Shown in pieces: positions 33,772-46,173 of a DNA stretch of 64,000 bases. Below the pieces are notes generated by a model, which saw nothing but the letters and a program-made list of their open reading frames with translations, searched no databases and was not told the origin of the DNA. Positions within the stretch are counted from its first letter, which is position 1; every line of letters begins with the position of its first letter. The stretch is from Arctopsyche grandis (Eukaryota; Arthropoda; Insecta; Trichoptera; Hydropsychidae), in NCBI RefSeq assembly GCF_051622035.1, contig NC_135366.1, positions 3,069,001 through 3,133,000 of the forward strand. Reading direction: 5' to 3'. A program made the position numbers and the translations under genes.

Positions 33772-36700
33772 ATGGAGGTGGTGCTGACGAGCCTGGATGC
33801 GCTGCTTCGTGAGAACCTCATCTCTCTCTCTCTCTACCTCTCGTCTCCATTCTCTCGACCTCCTACTCGCTAGTTCCATGTCGAGTTTACACACCTTGTA
33901 TATGTTGACCGGTGTTATGTCGCCATGGGCTGTTTCGTTCATTTACCAGGCCATTATTATTACACTGTCAAAAAGAATATTACTCGCCTAATGACCAATG
34001 CTCACCTTTTTCAATTTGAACATGCAGAATCTTCCAACTGTGCAATTAGTTGTGAAAAGCCATTCAATATTTTTTCTTAAATTAGCATTTGATTGGCTTA
34101 TTATGAACTGACAAATGTTTTTTTTATAGTTTAACTTTTCCAGCATAAATCATATCTCAATAATAATCGCAACAAGGAAATTTCAATTGAATATAACATT
34201 TCGAGTAATTCTTTAAGGATTGCTATATTTTTAAAAGTATTTATTTTCATATACTTTTAAATACACTCGTTACTATCTAGATTTCTCTGAACATATTTCT
34301 TTTATTACCAACAAAGCATTTAAATCTCTTGGATTCCTACTCCGCTCAACAAAACCCTTTAATGATCCTTGTGTACTTAAATTACTTTATTTTTCCTTTG
34401 TAAGGTCTCACCTTGAATTTGCCTCAATTATCTGGTCACCTTTTTATTTATCCCATATTAATTGTATTGAGAAAGTTCAACTTAAATTTATTAAATCCTT
34501 ACGCTACCTTTTTCCTACCTATACCCATTCTACTGTTTCCGACATTTTAAAAATCCTTTCTTTTAACAATCTTTCTGTCAGGCGACGACATACTGATGCT
34601 ATATTCTTCTTTAAGCTCATAAATGGTTTCCTTGATTGTTCTGATTTACTGAATAAGGTTAATTTCAGAATCCCAGTTCGGTACTCTAGACGCGTTGCAC
34701 TCTTTTCACTTGATCCTTTCAATACTAATTCCCAAAAATATTCTTATCTGCAGCGCGTTTATCGTATGTTTAACGGAGAGCTGAATGAGGTTGATCTATT
34801 TGGTATTTCCCTACATCAATTCAGGTCTAACATCAAGAGAATCCTGACCGATTGATTCATTTCTTCTCCTATTCTATTTTTCCAATATTTCCAATATTTT
34901 TATACATTAGTTTAGTTATGTAATGTGCTATTTAATCATATTATAGCTTTCATTCTTTTCCTTTTCATTTGTTTATTTTGTATTTACCTTCTTCATTTGT
35001 TTTATATTTGTAAATTTCAATTTCTTCTTATATTCTATTTTATAACCTTTTCCAAATATTTTAATATTATAGTTTAATTATGCAATGTTCTACATATTTT
35101 GTCATGCCTTTATTCTTTACTTTTTAATTTGTTTTCCTTATATTTATCTTTTTCATTTTTATAAAAATATATTATTGGACTCGGATGTTACATATATTAT
35201 TTATTTACTATTTGTTTTTTTATACATATCTATGTACATCCTGTCTGTTGATTTTTCAATTAATAAAATAAATAGTCGTCCCTGATATAACTTGTTATAG
35301 GATAGATAATTTTGTTTTGCAATATATTTGTTATAATGTTACCAGATATATTAAAATAACTTCTAATCGGAGATTTGCAGAAGAATAGGAATGACGAAAA
35401 TGTTGATGATCTGCCGATGACAAAGATATGGAAAAACCGTTCTATTATACGTATATTGAAAAAAAAACAAAAATCCTTTCGGTGCGATCTCTGGTGATCC
35501 GTAAGAGTCGAGACATGGACGTTAAAAAAAAGAGAGAAAGAGACATATTAGATGCCCTTGAAATGTGCTGCTGGAGGCAGATGCTGCACGTTCCAAGACC
35601 TACGAACTTCTCCATCCTTGAAAAGCTGGCAGTTAAAGAGAGACTCTCCACGGCATGTATATGTTGAAAAAGGATTCTTTCCTACTTTGGTCATATTTCC
35701 AGGAATAATGTGGTCTAGAGTAGCTGATAGTCACCGGAACAGTAGAGGAAGACCCATAAGATGGTCAAATCAAATTAAAGAACTGACGGGATCATCCCTA
35801 AATGCTGCTTTCAACTTGGTACAAGACCAGGAGAAGTGGAGACGGATCGTACACCAGATTTTAGATGATGGAAATGACCACAACGCTAAGCATTGAGCAA
35901 ATGAGAAAGATAAAGAAGATAATAACTACCAGATATGATACAAATACGATTATGCTGTATAGTTAACAAGACTCATTGTAGAGAAACGTGTTGTATGGAT
36001 AATGCCACAAATATTTAAGAAAACATGATGAATGGAATACCATTTTTCAAATATTTTGTATTAAAAATAAAATTATAATTTTAATACACCACTAATTCAG
36101 GCATGGAATCAAACCTTTGATTAAAAATCTATCTCTACCGATTTCTCTTAAAATTATTCGAAGTAAACTTTGTTTATAATCATAAATGTCTAAAAATCTT
36201 CTCCTTTCCAGTTGCTTTACTTATGTCTGAAGGTTTTGACTTTCCTGTATTCTAATTTCCATAATGCAGTCCATCATGGTCCTGCGGCCTTCTTGACACC
36301 CCACAGTGACTCAACTACAGTTTTTCCAGTGGAAGTCGTGACCTGGTCACTCCATATTGTTCGGAATCATCCTCTTCGTCCTGGTCTGCCCTACAACGTG
36401 CCCCAAAAACTTAAGGATACCAAGACAAGTGGATGGTAGCCTATCGTCAACCCTCAGCTCTTGCAGGAAGGAGGCATTGGTTCTTCTCGCTATCTAGAGG
36501 ATTCAAAGCATCGTCTCCAACATCACATCTCTGGCTTTCTCGAGCTTGTACTTCAAATAAAAATGCGGGGAAGACCAAAACTTGGACCAGACGCATTTTC
36601 TTTGATGCTCCGGTCTTTCCAAATTTGCTCAGTTTCAAAATTGAGCTTATCGCTTTTCAGTTTCACACCCTCCATCATCTGATAGTGTTGATCCGAGATA

Positions 36701-39700
36701 AATTAACTCGTGTACAACTTCAAGATCAGATAGAGCATATATCCACATGAGTTGACCATGCTGATCCACTATCATAATCTTTGTTTTCACTCTGTTCATT
36801 TCGAGTCCAAGTATTCTGCTTTCGTGTTGCAGACGGCGGAGTAAATCCTCGCTTTCCCCATAACTCCTTAATGCATACCATGGTGGACTTGAAGTTACAT
36901 AGATATCATTGAATTTCAGATAAAGCGACCAGTGCAAATTTGGAACGCCCCGATCCCGCTGCTTTGGAAGCCTTCTGCGCAATCCTAGCCGACTCCCCAA
37001 ATGGAGCTTACATCGCGACCAGAGTCATCGCTTCCAGGATAAGATCGCCCCATCCAACGGAGGCTCTGCTCGCACTCGAAGTCCTCGATGCTTGCATGAA
37101 GCGATGCGACTCTGCATTCCATGCCGAGGTCGACAAGTTTCGATTCTTAAATGAGATGATCAAACTTGTATCGCCCAAATATTATGGAAACAAAACAGCA
37201 CCAGCCGTCAGACAGAAGGTTTGTATATGTTACAGTCAAAGTGTAATTTCAGTTGTAATATATTCCAACTGGCGTTTTAGGTCATTCATATTCAAATACA
37301 ATTCAACTGGTAAATTATATCTCTACAAAGGCAAATACACTTTCAACAATGTGCTCCAGTTGTAATATAACAGTTGAGTTTTGACAGCTGTGATGTTTTT
37401 ACGAATGCTTTAGAATTCAATAATGCGTTAATATTTTCTGGGTATTACGAATAAAGGTATTACGATAACTCTAAGAATGTGTTCAAAGCAAAAATGTGAC
37501 TTTCCAACTCAATTTACTAGTCGAGTGACTTTTTCACGAAAACCTTGCCTCTCCAAGTAACCTGGTACCAACTTATAGTTGAACTGTATTTTCAGTTGTA
37601 ATATATTTTGACTAGTTCAAATGTAAATCTCCATATGAATTCACTTACGTGGGTTAGACGGAATATATTTCAAAATATATTACAATTTGCCATGTGCTAA
37701 TTCGTCTATTTGGTTCGGTAAGAAGTTTTCGATTTCCCATATTGATATACCCGGGATCTGGCCGGCATTATCGTCGAAGAATTCCGAATAGTCCAAAGGT
37801 GGCTTCTCCAAAGTCTCGTCCCATCTTTTCGGTCTGTAAAATCATTAGTATATTTTTAAGTTATGCAACTTTTGTATATGTTACAGCCAAAGTGTCTGTA
37901 ATATATTCCAATTTGCGTTTGAGGTAATTCATATTCGAATACAATCCAACTAGTAAATTATATCTCTACAAGCGCAAGTACACTTTCAACATTGTGCGCC
38001 AGTTGTAATATAACAGTTGAGTTCCGACATCTCTGGTGTTTTTACAAATGCTTTAGAATTCAATAATGCGTAAATATTTGCTAGGTATTACGAATAAAGG
38101 TAATAAGTACTGTATTAGGATAGTTCTAAGAATGTGTTCAAAACAAAAATGTGACTTTCCAACTAAATTTACTAGTCGAGTGACTTTTACTAACCTCTCC
38201 ATCTAACCTGGTACAAATTACAGTTGAACTGTATATTCAGTTGTAATATATTTTGACCAGTTGGTATGTCATTCGGCATATGAATCAACTTACGTGGGTT
38301 AGACGGAATATATTCCAACTAGTCAAAATATATTACAACTGAAAATACACTTCAACTATAACTGTAGTTATTACCAGCTTAGATTTAATATATTCTAAGT
38401 TGTAAAAGTATACATTACACCTGGAAGATACACTTCAACCGTAACATATATATTCCATAAGCAATTGTCAATTAATTTAAACCACTTGATCTAATTAATC
38501 CAGTCGACTTTTGTAGGTGCTGTCGTTGATGCACAGCTGGACCGTTGATTACCCGCGCGAGATAAAAATCAAGGACGCTTACGAGATGCTCAAGAAACAG
38601 GGTGTCGTTAAAGAAACGCCTCCGATTCCTCCACCTGAAGATTCGCCAGCAACGGTTCCAAAGACTCGCACCAAAGAGAGTATCTTCGAAGACGAGGAGC
38701 GATCCAAGATGCTGCAGAAGCTGTTGCAGAGTAAAAATCCGGACGATTTGCAGGCAGCGAATCGTCTAATCAAAACTATGGTCCGAGAGGTTGGTTTATA
38801 AGCAAATCTTCTCCGATGTATGGTTTGAATTTCGTTATGTGTAAGCGTGGTTTCTGTTTACAGGGTGAGCGAAAGATCGAGGCTGTGACCCGTCAAGTTA
38901 CCGAGTTGCAAACGGTGCATAATAATGTTCGGCTGTTGGACGAGATGTTGGAACAGTATCGTCCGAGTGTGAGCTCACCTGAGGATTTGGAGTTGATCAA
39001 AGAATTGCATTCCGAGTGTACTAGGCTTCGGCCTACTGTGTTTAAAATTGCCGCTGAGATACAGCAGAATGAAGATATGTTGAGTATGTCGAAAAATTTT
39101 TATATTAAAAATCAACAGATGTATCAAGCTTTTGCCAAAGACATAATTAACCATTGATAATAAGGAAAAATGGTTTTTTAAAAACTAATCTTTATACATA
39201 CTAGGGATTGCATTACTAGAAATTATTTTATCGCAAATTAATTATGTACATATATACAGGCATAATATTGCATTAATATCAATGCAAATGGCTTATTGTG
39301 TAATTAAGCCATAGTAATTTTGAACAGGGTGAATAGGAGGTATGTAAACTCATCATATTTCTCTGTTGATATATATATCTTGAAGTTTCGTACAATGTTA
39401 ACATAGTAATAGTAACTCGGTGCCACTTTAGTATGCGGTCTACCTTCACATATCTACTTTAGTATGCGATCTACCTTATCGTTTTTACTTTAATATGCGG
39501 TCTCAATGCCTCAGTTCTCGCGTGTGACAGTGAGACTGAATAATACCGACGCTAACAACCCAATTCTAAAATGAATAGGGCCAACCCTAACTTAACCTAA
39601 CCTAATCTGACCCTTAAATAAATAGGTGTTGGCTGCTAAGATATGTTTTTTTTTTTTGTAAAAATATTGATGAAATAAAACTTAAAACATATCTTAGCAG

Positions 39701-42700
39701 CCAACACCTATTTATTTAAGGGTCAGGTTTGGTTAGGTTAGGTTAAGGTTGGCCCTTTTCATTCAAGATTAGGTTGTTAGGGTCGGTATTTTCTTCGCTG
39801 CTGACGATATTTTGATAGAAATGCTTCGACAACGTTATGGGGCGGCAGGAAAAAACAAAAATTATAATAAACAGGTCTTTGCTACGGTAAAAATAAAAAT
39901 AAATAGTCGACTGCCATTCAAAGATAGATCACATGCTAAGGTAGACCGCATACTAAAGTAGCACCAGTAACTCATTGCAATAAGTCGAAGCGAGTAGCGA
40001 GCCTTCTGCCAGTTAGACAGTTCAATGCATTCGTAAGATTGGCCACACTGACGCATGCTTGAGAGTGGCAACACAGACCAACTAAGTCGTAATAAATGCT
40101 ATCAGACTTTATGAATCTATGGTTCGGTGATTACTAGTCAAATGTGAACAGGTCACAGGACAACCGGTCGCTCTAGATCGGTCACACGTGATCACCCGTC
40201 ACACTAAAACTGGTCACGAGAAAACTGGTCACACCCGAAAATTGGTCACGAAAAAACTAGTCACACCCAAAAATTAAAAATTGGTCGAATTTTCGGGTGT
40301 GACCAGTTTTCTCGTGACCAGTTTTAGGGTGTGACCATTTTTCTCGTGACCAGTTTTAGTGTGACGGGTGATCACGTGTGATCGATCAAGAGCGACCGGT
40401 TGTCCTGTGACTGGTTCACATATGACTAGTAGTCCGTTTACCGAATCTATATGAAATTTATTTTTAATTATTTACGGTTCAACCGGTAATAAGAGGAATT
40501 ACTTACCGTTTACCGGTAAATGAAATTTGACGTTAAATTGCAATCCTTAATACGTGCATACATACAAGATTTTAGTAAAATTCTTAATTTTGAGTTTTGT
40601 ATTATATGAATTTGTTTTTTCCAAATATTACATTGATATATATGTGTGTATTTATATATGTAGTTTTGCCTAATCTAGTCAATCCACAGAAAAATTGTAA
40701 TAAATTCTAGTTAGAAAGAGTAAAGTTCACACTTGACATTGTATGATTATTTGTTGTATGCATTATTCATTGAAAACTAGGCATTTTATTATAATAATAA
40801 TGTTTCAGATGAGGTTCTAGAAGTGAGTGACGATCTGAGCAAAGTATTAGATAAGTACACGTTTACAATTCTGCACGGGAAAGCCTTGGAGAGGACGAGT
40901 AAACAAAAAAAACCGGCTGTGATAAACGGCGACGGCGACTCGTTGTTGGATCTGGCGACGCCGTCTAATTCGGCTGTGAACAACGGCGATCAGGAAATAA
41001 ATAAAAAGTCAAATCTCGAGGAGTTAGGTGATATTTTTTCTACTGTAGATAATTCTAAGAAATTGTGTAACGCGCTAGAAGTCAATTCCGTACCTACTTT
41101 GCAGCCTATTAGCTTAATTACTTCAGGTAAATAATACATTATAAAGGTGTGTGTATTATTATAATCGTTGTTCTAATTATAATTTTATTCTTGCAGATAA
41201 AGATAATGGAACTAATGCTAAAATAAACACACAGAGTGTTAATAAAGGCATGGAGGAATTGAACGCATTGGGTGAAGGACTTTTAAAATCGTCTCTACCG
41301 CCGAGTTGCAAACCAGTATTAAATTTTAATAAGTAATATGATTTTTAAATTAATTATTTATTCATATATTGTACCCTTAGAGCGAAAAGATGGCACGTTC
41401 GTTTAAATTCTTCAAGGAAAATAATTAAAACTGGAAATCATATTGAGAGTAGTTTTTATATCTTGAATTATTTTCAGATATAATTACATTGTGATTTGTA
41501 TTTGTTTTATTTTAAATTTCTATGAGTCATCAGCGCTGAATAGACCTGTTTTTAAATTTTGAGCTGAGCACTTGTGCACAAAAAAAAACAATAATTAATT
41601 AAAAATGTTTTATGATAAAAAAAAATCATTTAAATAAATGAATATATCATCTATATATTTTAGAGATAAGCAGATGGAATCAAAAATTGTCAAATTCACC
41701 TTTTTATGAAATTTAACTAATTCCGTAGGTCTACTTTAAATTTCTAACTGTATGGATCCTATCTAAACTATTCTTAACTGTATGGATTACATTACAATTT
41801 CATTGTTAATATGATTACAACTTCAATTTTATCATTAAAGCAATCTTAGTATTAATAAACTATTCTAAACTGTAAGGTTCCCGGCATAAATGAGTATACA
41901 TATTTCCAGTAGCAACTCATTACCTCAAATTTCAAATTAAACTTTTTCAATAAATTATGTAATACGGCAGCTCTCGTTCCGTAGATGCATATATACAATT
42001 TTAAGATTCAAACATTTTTTGCAACTGGACTTGATGACTATGATTTATAGAAATACTACATATTGAGATTTTAAAGTGCCTTTAAAGTCACTTAGATGCG
42101 ATATTACTCAACAATGCAAATAATTATAAAAAATAATTAAATTAATTTGTAGCACAGACTTTAAATTTCTGTTTTATGTATTGTATTTTATAAGTGCATG
42201 TTCCGTTTAATTTTGCATAATATTGAAAAAACGATAATTAGTGGATGAAATGACATTCAAAATACATTTTTGCATTCGTGAACATGTCGCCTTAGTGTTT
42301 ATGTTATACATACAATATTATTCAACTTTTATTTACTTATTTCAGTCAAAGATCCGACAAAGTGCCTATGAATTTGATGGGAAAATCTCAACCGTCACAA
42401 GAAAGTGACGCTAGCGTATATGCCGTGCAGAAAAATCCCACCGACTTATTAGATCTCGATTTTCTCATAAGCAAAACGCTACACACGGAGAAAAAATTGG
42501 CACCTCAGAACCTATCATCGGACGATATCATGGTCGACATATCTTCCGACGACACTCTAATAGACCCCAAAGGAAAGTCCAACGGCGACGATTTAGACAT
42601 GTCCTTACTGGATTGTTTGAAGAGCCTCAACGTGAATGAAGAGCCGAGTTCTTCCAAGAAGCAAACTCCGAACGAAGCCGCACCCAAACCGGCCGACCCA

Positions 42701-43275
42701 CCGGTACCTAAGCCGCCTGAAAGCACGGAAGTTCAGAGCAGAGTGAGCGAAGTCAAGTCGCTAAACGATATTAATATAGGATTAGAATCGATCAAAGCGA
42801 GCGACGTATCTCCGCTGGTAGCTTTCGAGGAATCGGACGGCATCACTGTCGTGTTGCACTTTGCAAGGAACAAGCCCAGACCTGATGTATTTGTCATCGT
42901 TGTGTCGAGCACTAGTCGGAATCCCCATCCTATTGTAGAGTATAAATTTCATGCAGTCGTTCCAAAGGTAATATATTATTATATCAATTGAGCAAGTTCA
43001 AACTTTCATATATACAATATAAATATGTTGTTTATGCGATGTAATAATTTGAGTAGGGCTGCAAGATACGTCAGCTGCCGCAATCCGGAGACAATTTCCC
43101 AGCATTTACACCGTTCTTGCCGCCGGCCGCAGTGACGCAGATCCTCCTGATAGCGCATCCTATCGTCGAAAATCCACTTCCAGTATTTTTAAAGTTTGTC
43201 GTGTCGTACGTCTGCCAAGAAGACAGCATCTCCGAAATGGGGGAAATTAATGAATTACCGTTGAACGATATTTAA
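33772..43275 (+). CDS. Gga: GGA, Golgi-localised gamma-ear-containing ARF-binding clathrin adaptor
   Basis: Eight exons: 33772-33808, 36920-37218, 38517-38789, 38864-39083, 40809-41126, 41197-41332, 42346-42967 and 43057-43275, 707 residues. Exons 1-3 encode the VHS domain, which binds acidic-dileucine sorting signals ([33 protein letters not shown]). Exons 3-5 give the GAT domain, which binds ARF-GTP ([20 protein letters not shown]). The hinge carries clathrin-box-like motifs (LLDLD in exon 7, SLLDLA in exon 5). Exons 7-8 encode the C-terminal GAE ear. GGA sorts cargo at the trans-Golgi network. Exon 1 ([12 protein letters not shown] plus one base) was chosen because its GTGAGA donor joins in phase to [13 protein letters not shown], matching the usual RATNP-type start. 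Intron 1 is 3.1 kb of LINE debris; intron 2 is almost entirely one composite MITE. Confidence 0.93.
34280..35285 (+). mobile_element. 5'-truncated LINE in GGA intron 1
   Basis: An open frame from about 34,290 to 34,854 reads as the C-terminal part of a Jockey/CR1-like reverse transcriptase ([40 protein letters not shown]) and ends in a natural stop at 34,852-34,854. A T-rich 3' UTR continues to about 35,285 (TTAATAAAATAAATAGTCG). The retained frame has no internal stop, so the insertion is fairly young or the copy well preserved. The 5' part with the endonuclease is missing. Confidence 0.8.
35370..35900 (+). mobile_element. RTE/L1-like LINE 3' fragment
   Basis: Two overlapping frames give LINE C-terminal sequence: [20 protein letters not shown] (about 35,550-35,610) and then [17 protein letters not shown] with [14 protein letters not shown] (about 35,735-35,870). 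This is the classic tail of craniofacial/RTE-type reverse transcriptases, and a frame break separates the two parts. It is inactive, and its boundaries are approximate. Confidence 0.75.
36440..36905 (-). mobile_element. RTE/L1-like LINE fragment, opposite strand
   Basis: On the minus strand the translation contains [37 protein letters not shown] and [20 protein letters not shown], followed in another frame by [20 protein letters not shown]. This is the middle-to-late part of the same kind of reverse transcriptase as the fragment at 35.4-35.9 kb but inverted. It ends within about 15 bp of the GGA exon 2 acceptor. Confidence 0.75.
37228..38446 (-). mobile_element. Composite MT-family element carrying fliI exon 9 sequence
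   Basis: Read on the minus strand there are three parts. The first is a full MT-family MITE (38446 to 37879), from TGTTACGGTTGAAGTGTATC to GACACTTTGGCTGTAACA. The second is 45 bp of fliI intron 8 and 150 bp of fliI exon 9 (37878 to 37684). The third is an incomplete second MT copy (37683 to 37228), ending CTTTGACTGTAACA. TA flanks both outer ends. The unit starts 9 bp after the GGA exon 2 donor and fills nearly all of intron 2. Confidence 0.85.
37684..37878 (-). pseudogene. Captured fragment of fliI (end of intron 8 and start of exon 9)
   Basis: The reverse complement of this stretch matches 23067-23261 base for base apart from a few substitutions (for example within GTGCTAATTCGTC and GGCCGGCATTATCG). 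It includes the fliI exon 9 acceptor CAG and 150 bp of coding sequence ([18 protein letters not shown] and on). It lies antisense inside the GGA transcript and is not part of the GGA protein. The small number of differences means the copy is recent. Confidence 0.9.
39419..39965. repeat. Foldback element in GGA intron 4
   Basis: The ends are GGTGCCACTTTAGTATGCGG and the complement of GGTGCTACTTTAGTATGCGG. AGTAACTC flanks it exactly at 39411-39418 and 39966-39973, an 8-bp duplication that suggests a hAT-like origin. The centre at about 39,590-39,740 is a near-perfect inverted repeat around GTGTTGGCTGCTAAGATATG. The arms also carry GGTTAGGTTAGGTTAAGG, which resembles two insect telomere units (TTAGG), probably by chance. 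Confidence 0.8.
40121..40442. mobile_element. Foldback M9-family MITE with GTCAC array, copy in GGA intron 4
   Basis: The ends are GGTTCGGTGATTACTAGTCA and the complement of GGTAAACGGACTACTAGTCA. GAATCTAT flanks both sides (40113-40120 and 40443-40450; a ninth base is ambiguous). The interior is an array of GGTCAC motifs in one arm and GTGACC in the other, the same block as at 11,125 and 15,976. Confidence 0.82.
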
Positions 43276-44250
43276 GCGGAACGACAGCGTCCCGAGTCAC
43301 AAATGATATGTTGCAAATGTAAAAATGTTAACTGAATCAACATTCCAATACTTACGCGTATAGCTGTATAATTAAATGACAAAAAAAAAATCAATTTATT
43401 TACCACTATTGAGCGATAAATTTGTGCACGCAAAAAGTAGTATATAAATCTGCACACAATTTATCGGCGAAATGAAAAGAATATTTTTTTATTTAATTTT
43501 AATGTGTTTTAAACGAGTCATTTATTTATTATAGATTTAATAATATAAGAAAAAAATTGATTTTATGCAATATAAAATATATAAAATTAATCAAATCAAA
43601 TTAAATTCATATTATTTTATATTTCTTACTGCTTATTAAATATATTTATTTACAAAATGTTGATAATTCATTACGTGAAAAAAGATTAACAGTCACAAGA
43701 TTCTATTATATATAATACATATATTTATTTACTAATATATATTTTTTTTTTTTTGTATTACTATTTAGTTGTATGTTTTCATTAAATGGAAATTGATTCT
43801 TTTTTTTATATATTGTTCAACTGCAATTTTGGCCAGCTTGAAGTGTGGAAGCTAATTGATTTTATTCCTAATGCATTTTATAATTTTTTTAATTGTGCCA
43901 AATTTGCAGTCAATGGGCAATTTATACATATATGTATGTAAAATGAAATAGAATTTTGACAAAATTTGTAAATACAAATTAATTGAAAATTATACAAAAA
44001 AAAAAATACAAACAAAGCTTAAGACTCCGCCTTTATAAAAAATGATATTTAAGCTAGACTAAAAAATTTGGTATGTAATTTACTGTACTATGATTTGATC
44101 TCTTATTATTATACATTACTATCGATACCCAAAAAAAAAAAAAAAAATCAAAAATTGTACTTATAAACAAAAATTATAAAATACAAATAATGCATAAATG
44201 AACTCTGTAATATCATTTATTTTAACCCTAAGACTATCAAATTTGCTGCC
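43276..44250. other. Converging 3' UTRs of GGA and LST8
   Basis: GGA (+) and LST8 (-) end toward each other here. The sequence is extremely AT-rich, with several poly(A)-like signals on both strands. No other gene is seen. Confidence 0.45.
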
Positions 44251-46173
44251 TTATATAATTTCGTCTCGGAAGACGAGGGCTGTTATGGCTTTTTGATGAC
44301 CGGAATAAACCCGTTCGATCGAACCACTGTTCACATTCCAAAGACGAGCATTTCCATCAGATGACCCTGTTATAATGAATTCAAAATTAAAATCGACATC
44401 AAAGTATATATACAATTGCATATAACAGTTAAAAAATCCACCTGTGAAGACGTATTGTGAATCGGCACTGAAAGCAGCATCCCATACCCACCTCTGATTA
44501 GCATGAGTCAATTCTTTAACCAGACTAAAGTCTTTCATGCTCCAAACTCGCGCCGTTCCATCACCAGAAGTCGTCACTAATAAACTGAAAGAATCCAAAC
44601 AACAACAGGATTAATAACTTACTACAACCATATATACTTAATGTGAAGAATATATTAAAAACCTCGAGTCTGGACTGAATTGACAACGTAGAGCGTATTT
44701 CGGATGAACGCTGAATTTATGTTTAGGATTCAACTTTGTTGGCTTCTCGTCGATGCCTTCAGTCAGCGACCAAATGTAACATGAGCCGCGATTGTTCACA
44801 GCAGCCATCAGACATCCTGCCGCATCTATGGATATATCTTGTATGGAGAAATCTGAATCCAGAACCTAGTTTTTCATTGTAAATTTGTTTTAGAATTAAA
44901 TACATATACGTTTAGTTTGAAATGGGACCAGTTAATACCAATTGTTCGTTTTGATCCGTTCTGAGATCCCACAGATGGATGATGCCACTCTGGTCTCCGA
45001 TAATGATTTCGGTTTGATTTGGGTGCAAACATACTGCGTTGACCGGTGCTTGGACTTGGAATATTCTTTGACATGATCTGGATCTGAAATTGAAATTAAT
45101 AATCAAGTAAAAAGATACAAAATTCATATTTTTATTTTATTTAATGAAAAATCGACAGACAAGATGTAGAAATGCATAAAAAAAAATAATATATATAACA
45201 TCGCATTTTGAGATATGTAGATGTAATAAATGTGAATATTTTCAAAACATAGTTAAGTTAACTAATTTTTTAGATTATTATCACTTATTAATTAATATTT
45301 GATAATGATTTCAGCTATAAAATAAAATATTATTTTATTCTAAAATATGCCTGAAAGGATAACTGCAATATAAATATGTAGATACGAATAAATGCGAAAA
45401 ACATTTATAAAAGTATGTATGTAAATATGCATAATTTTTTTCTATATATTTACATATATATAAAGTTTTACTTATTATTCTATATATGTAGCTCCATATC
45501 AATTTTTTAACATAAAAACAAATTTATGCACACAATAAAATATTTCTTAAACCAAATCGAAAAAACAAATGAATCCAGTTATTGAAGCAATATAGTATAT
45601 TTGAATATTCTTAAATAGAATCTGATATAATTCCATGGTATTGAATCATATTATTAGCTCCTTACTAGTCAAGTAGATTTACCTGAAATCCCATATTCTT
45701 GCTGTCGAGTCTTCACTTCCAGTATACATCCATTTACCATCTTCCTAGAATCATATATTTATATGTTAAATCAATTACAAAAGCAAATAAACTGATTTGT
45801 TTTGGATGGCTTACTTGAAATCCTGCTTTCGATATGTTCTTCGTTATTCCGTTATAACTATATAAGGGATCGGGATTAGAGCTGACTAGATCGTACATTT
45901 TCACGTGTTGAAATCCGCAAGCAGCGATCATCTGCTTGTCTGGGGTGATTTCTAACGCGTTCACTTGCTGCACATCGAAACGATGAATTAAAAACTGAAT
46001 GAAACACTACATATGTAGTTTGTCGTTTTCGATCGACTTACTGAGTCTGGATGTTGCATGGTTCTCAAACACACCCCGCTGTGAGCTTGCCATAGTTTGA
46101 TAGTGTGATCGTAGCCGCCCGTTACAAAGATTACTTGTTCTCCAGCTGCTGCATTTGTAGAATCTGCCGTCAT
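44251..46173 (-). CDS. Lst8: LST8, WD40 subunit of TOR complexes
   Basis: Seven exons in gene order: 46042-46173, 45815-45967, 45683-45744, 44939-45083, 44663-44865, 44442-44584 and 44251-44366, 317 residues (human MLST8 326). It matches MLST8 along its length: [60 protein letters not shown], and the last blade [20 protein letters not shown]. The protein folds into a seven-blade WD40 propeller that binds the TOR kinase domain in TORC1 and TORC2 (family knowledge). All splice phases agree. Intron 3 (45084-45682) is long and AT-rich but holds no named repeat. Confidence 0.97.
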
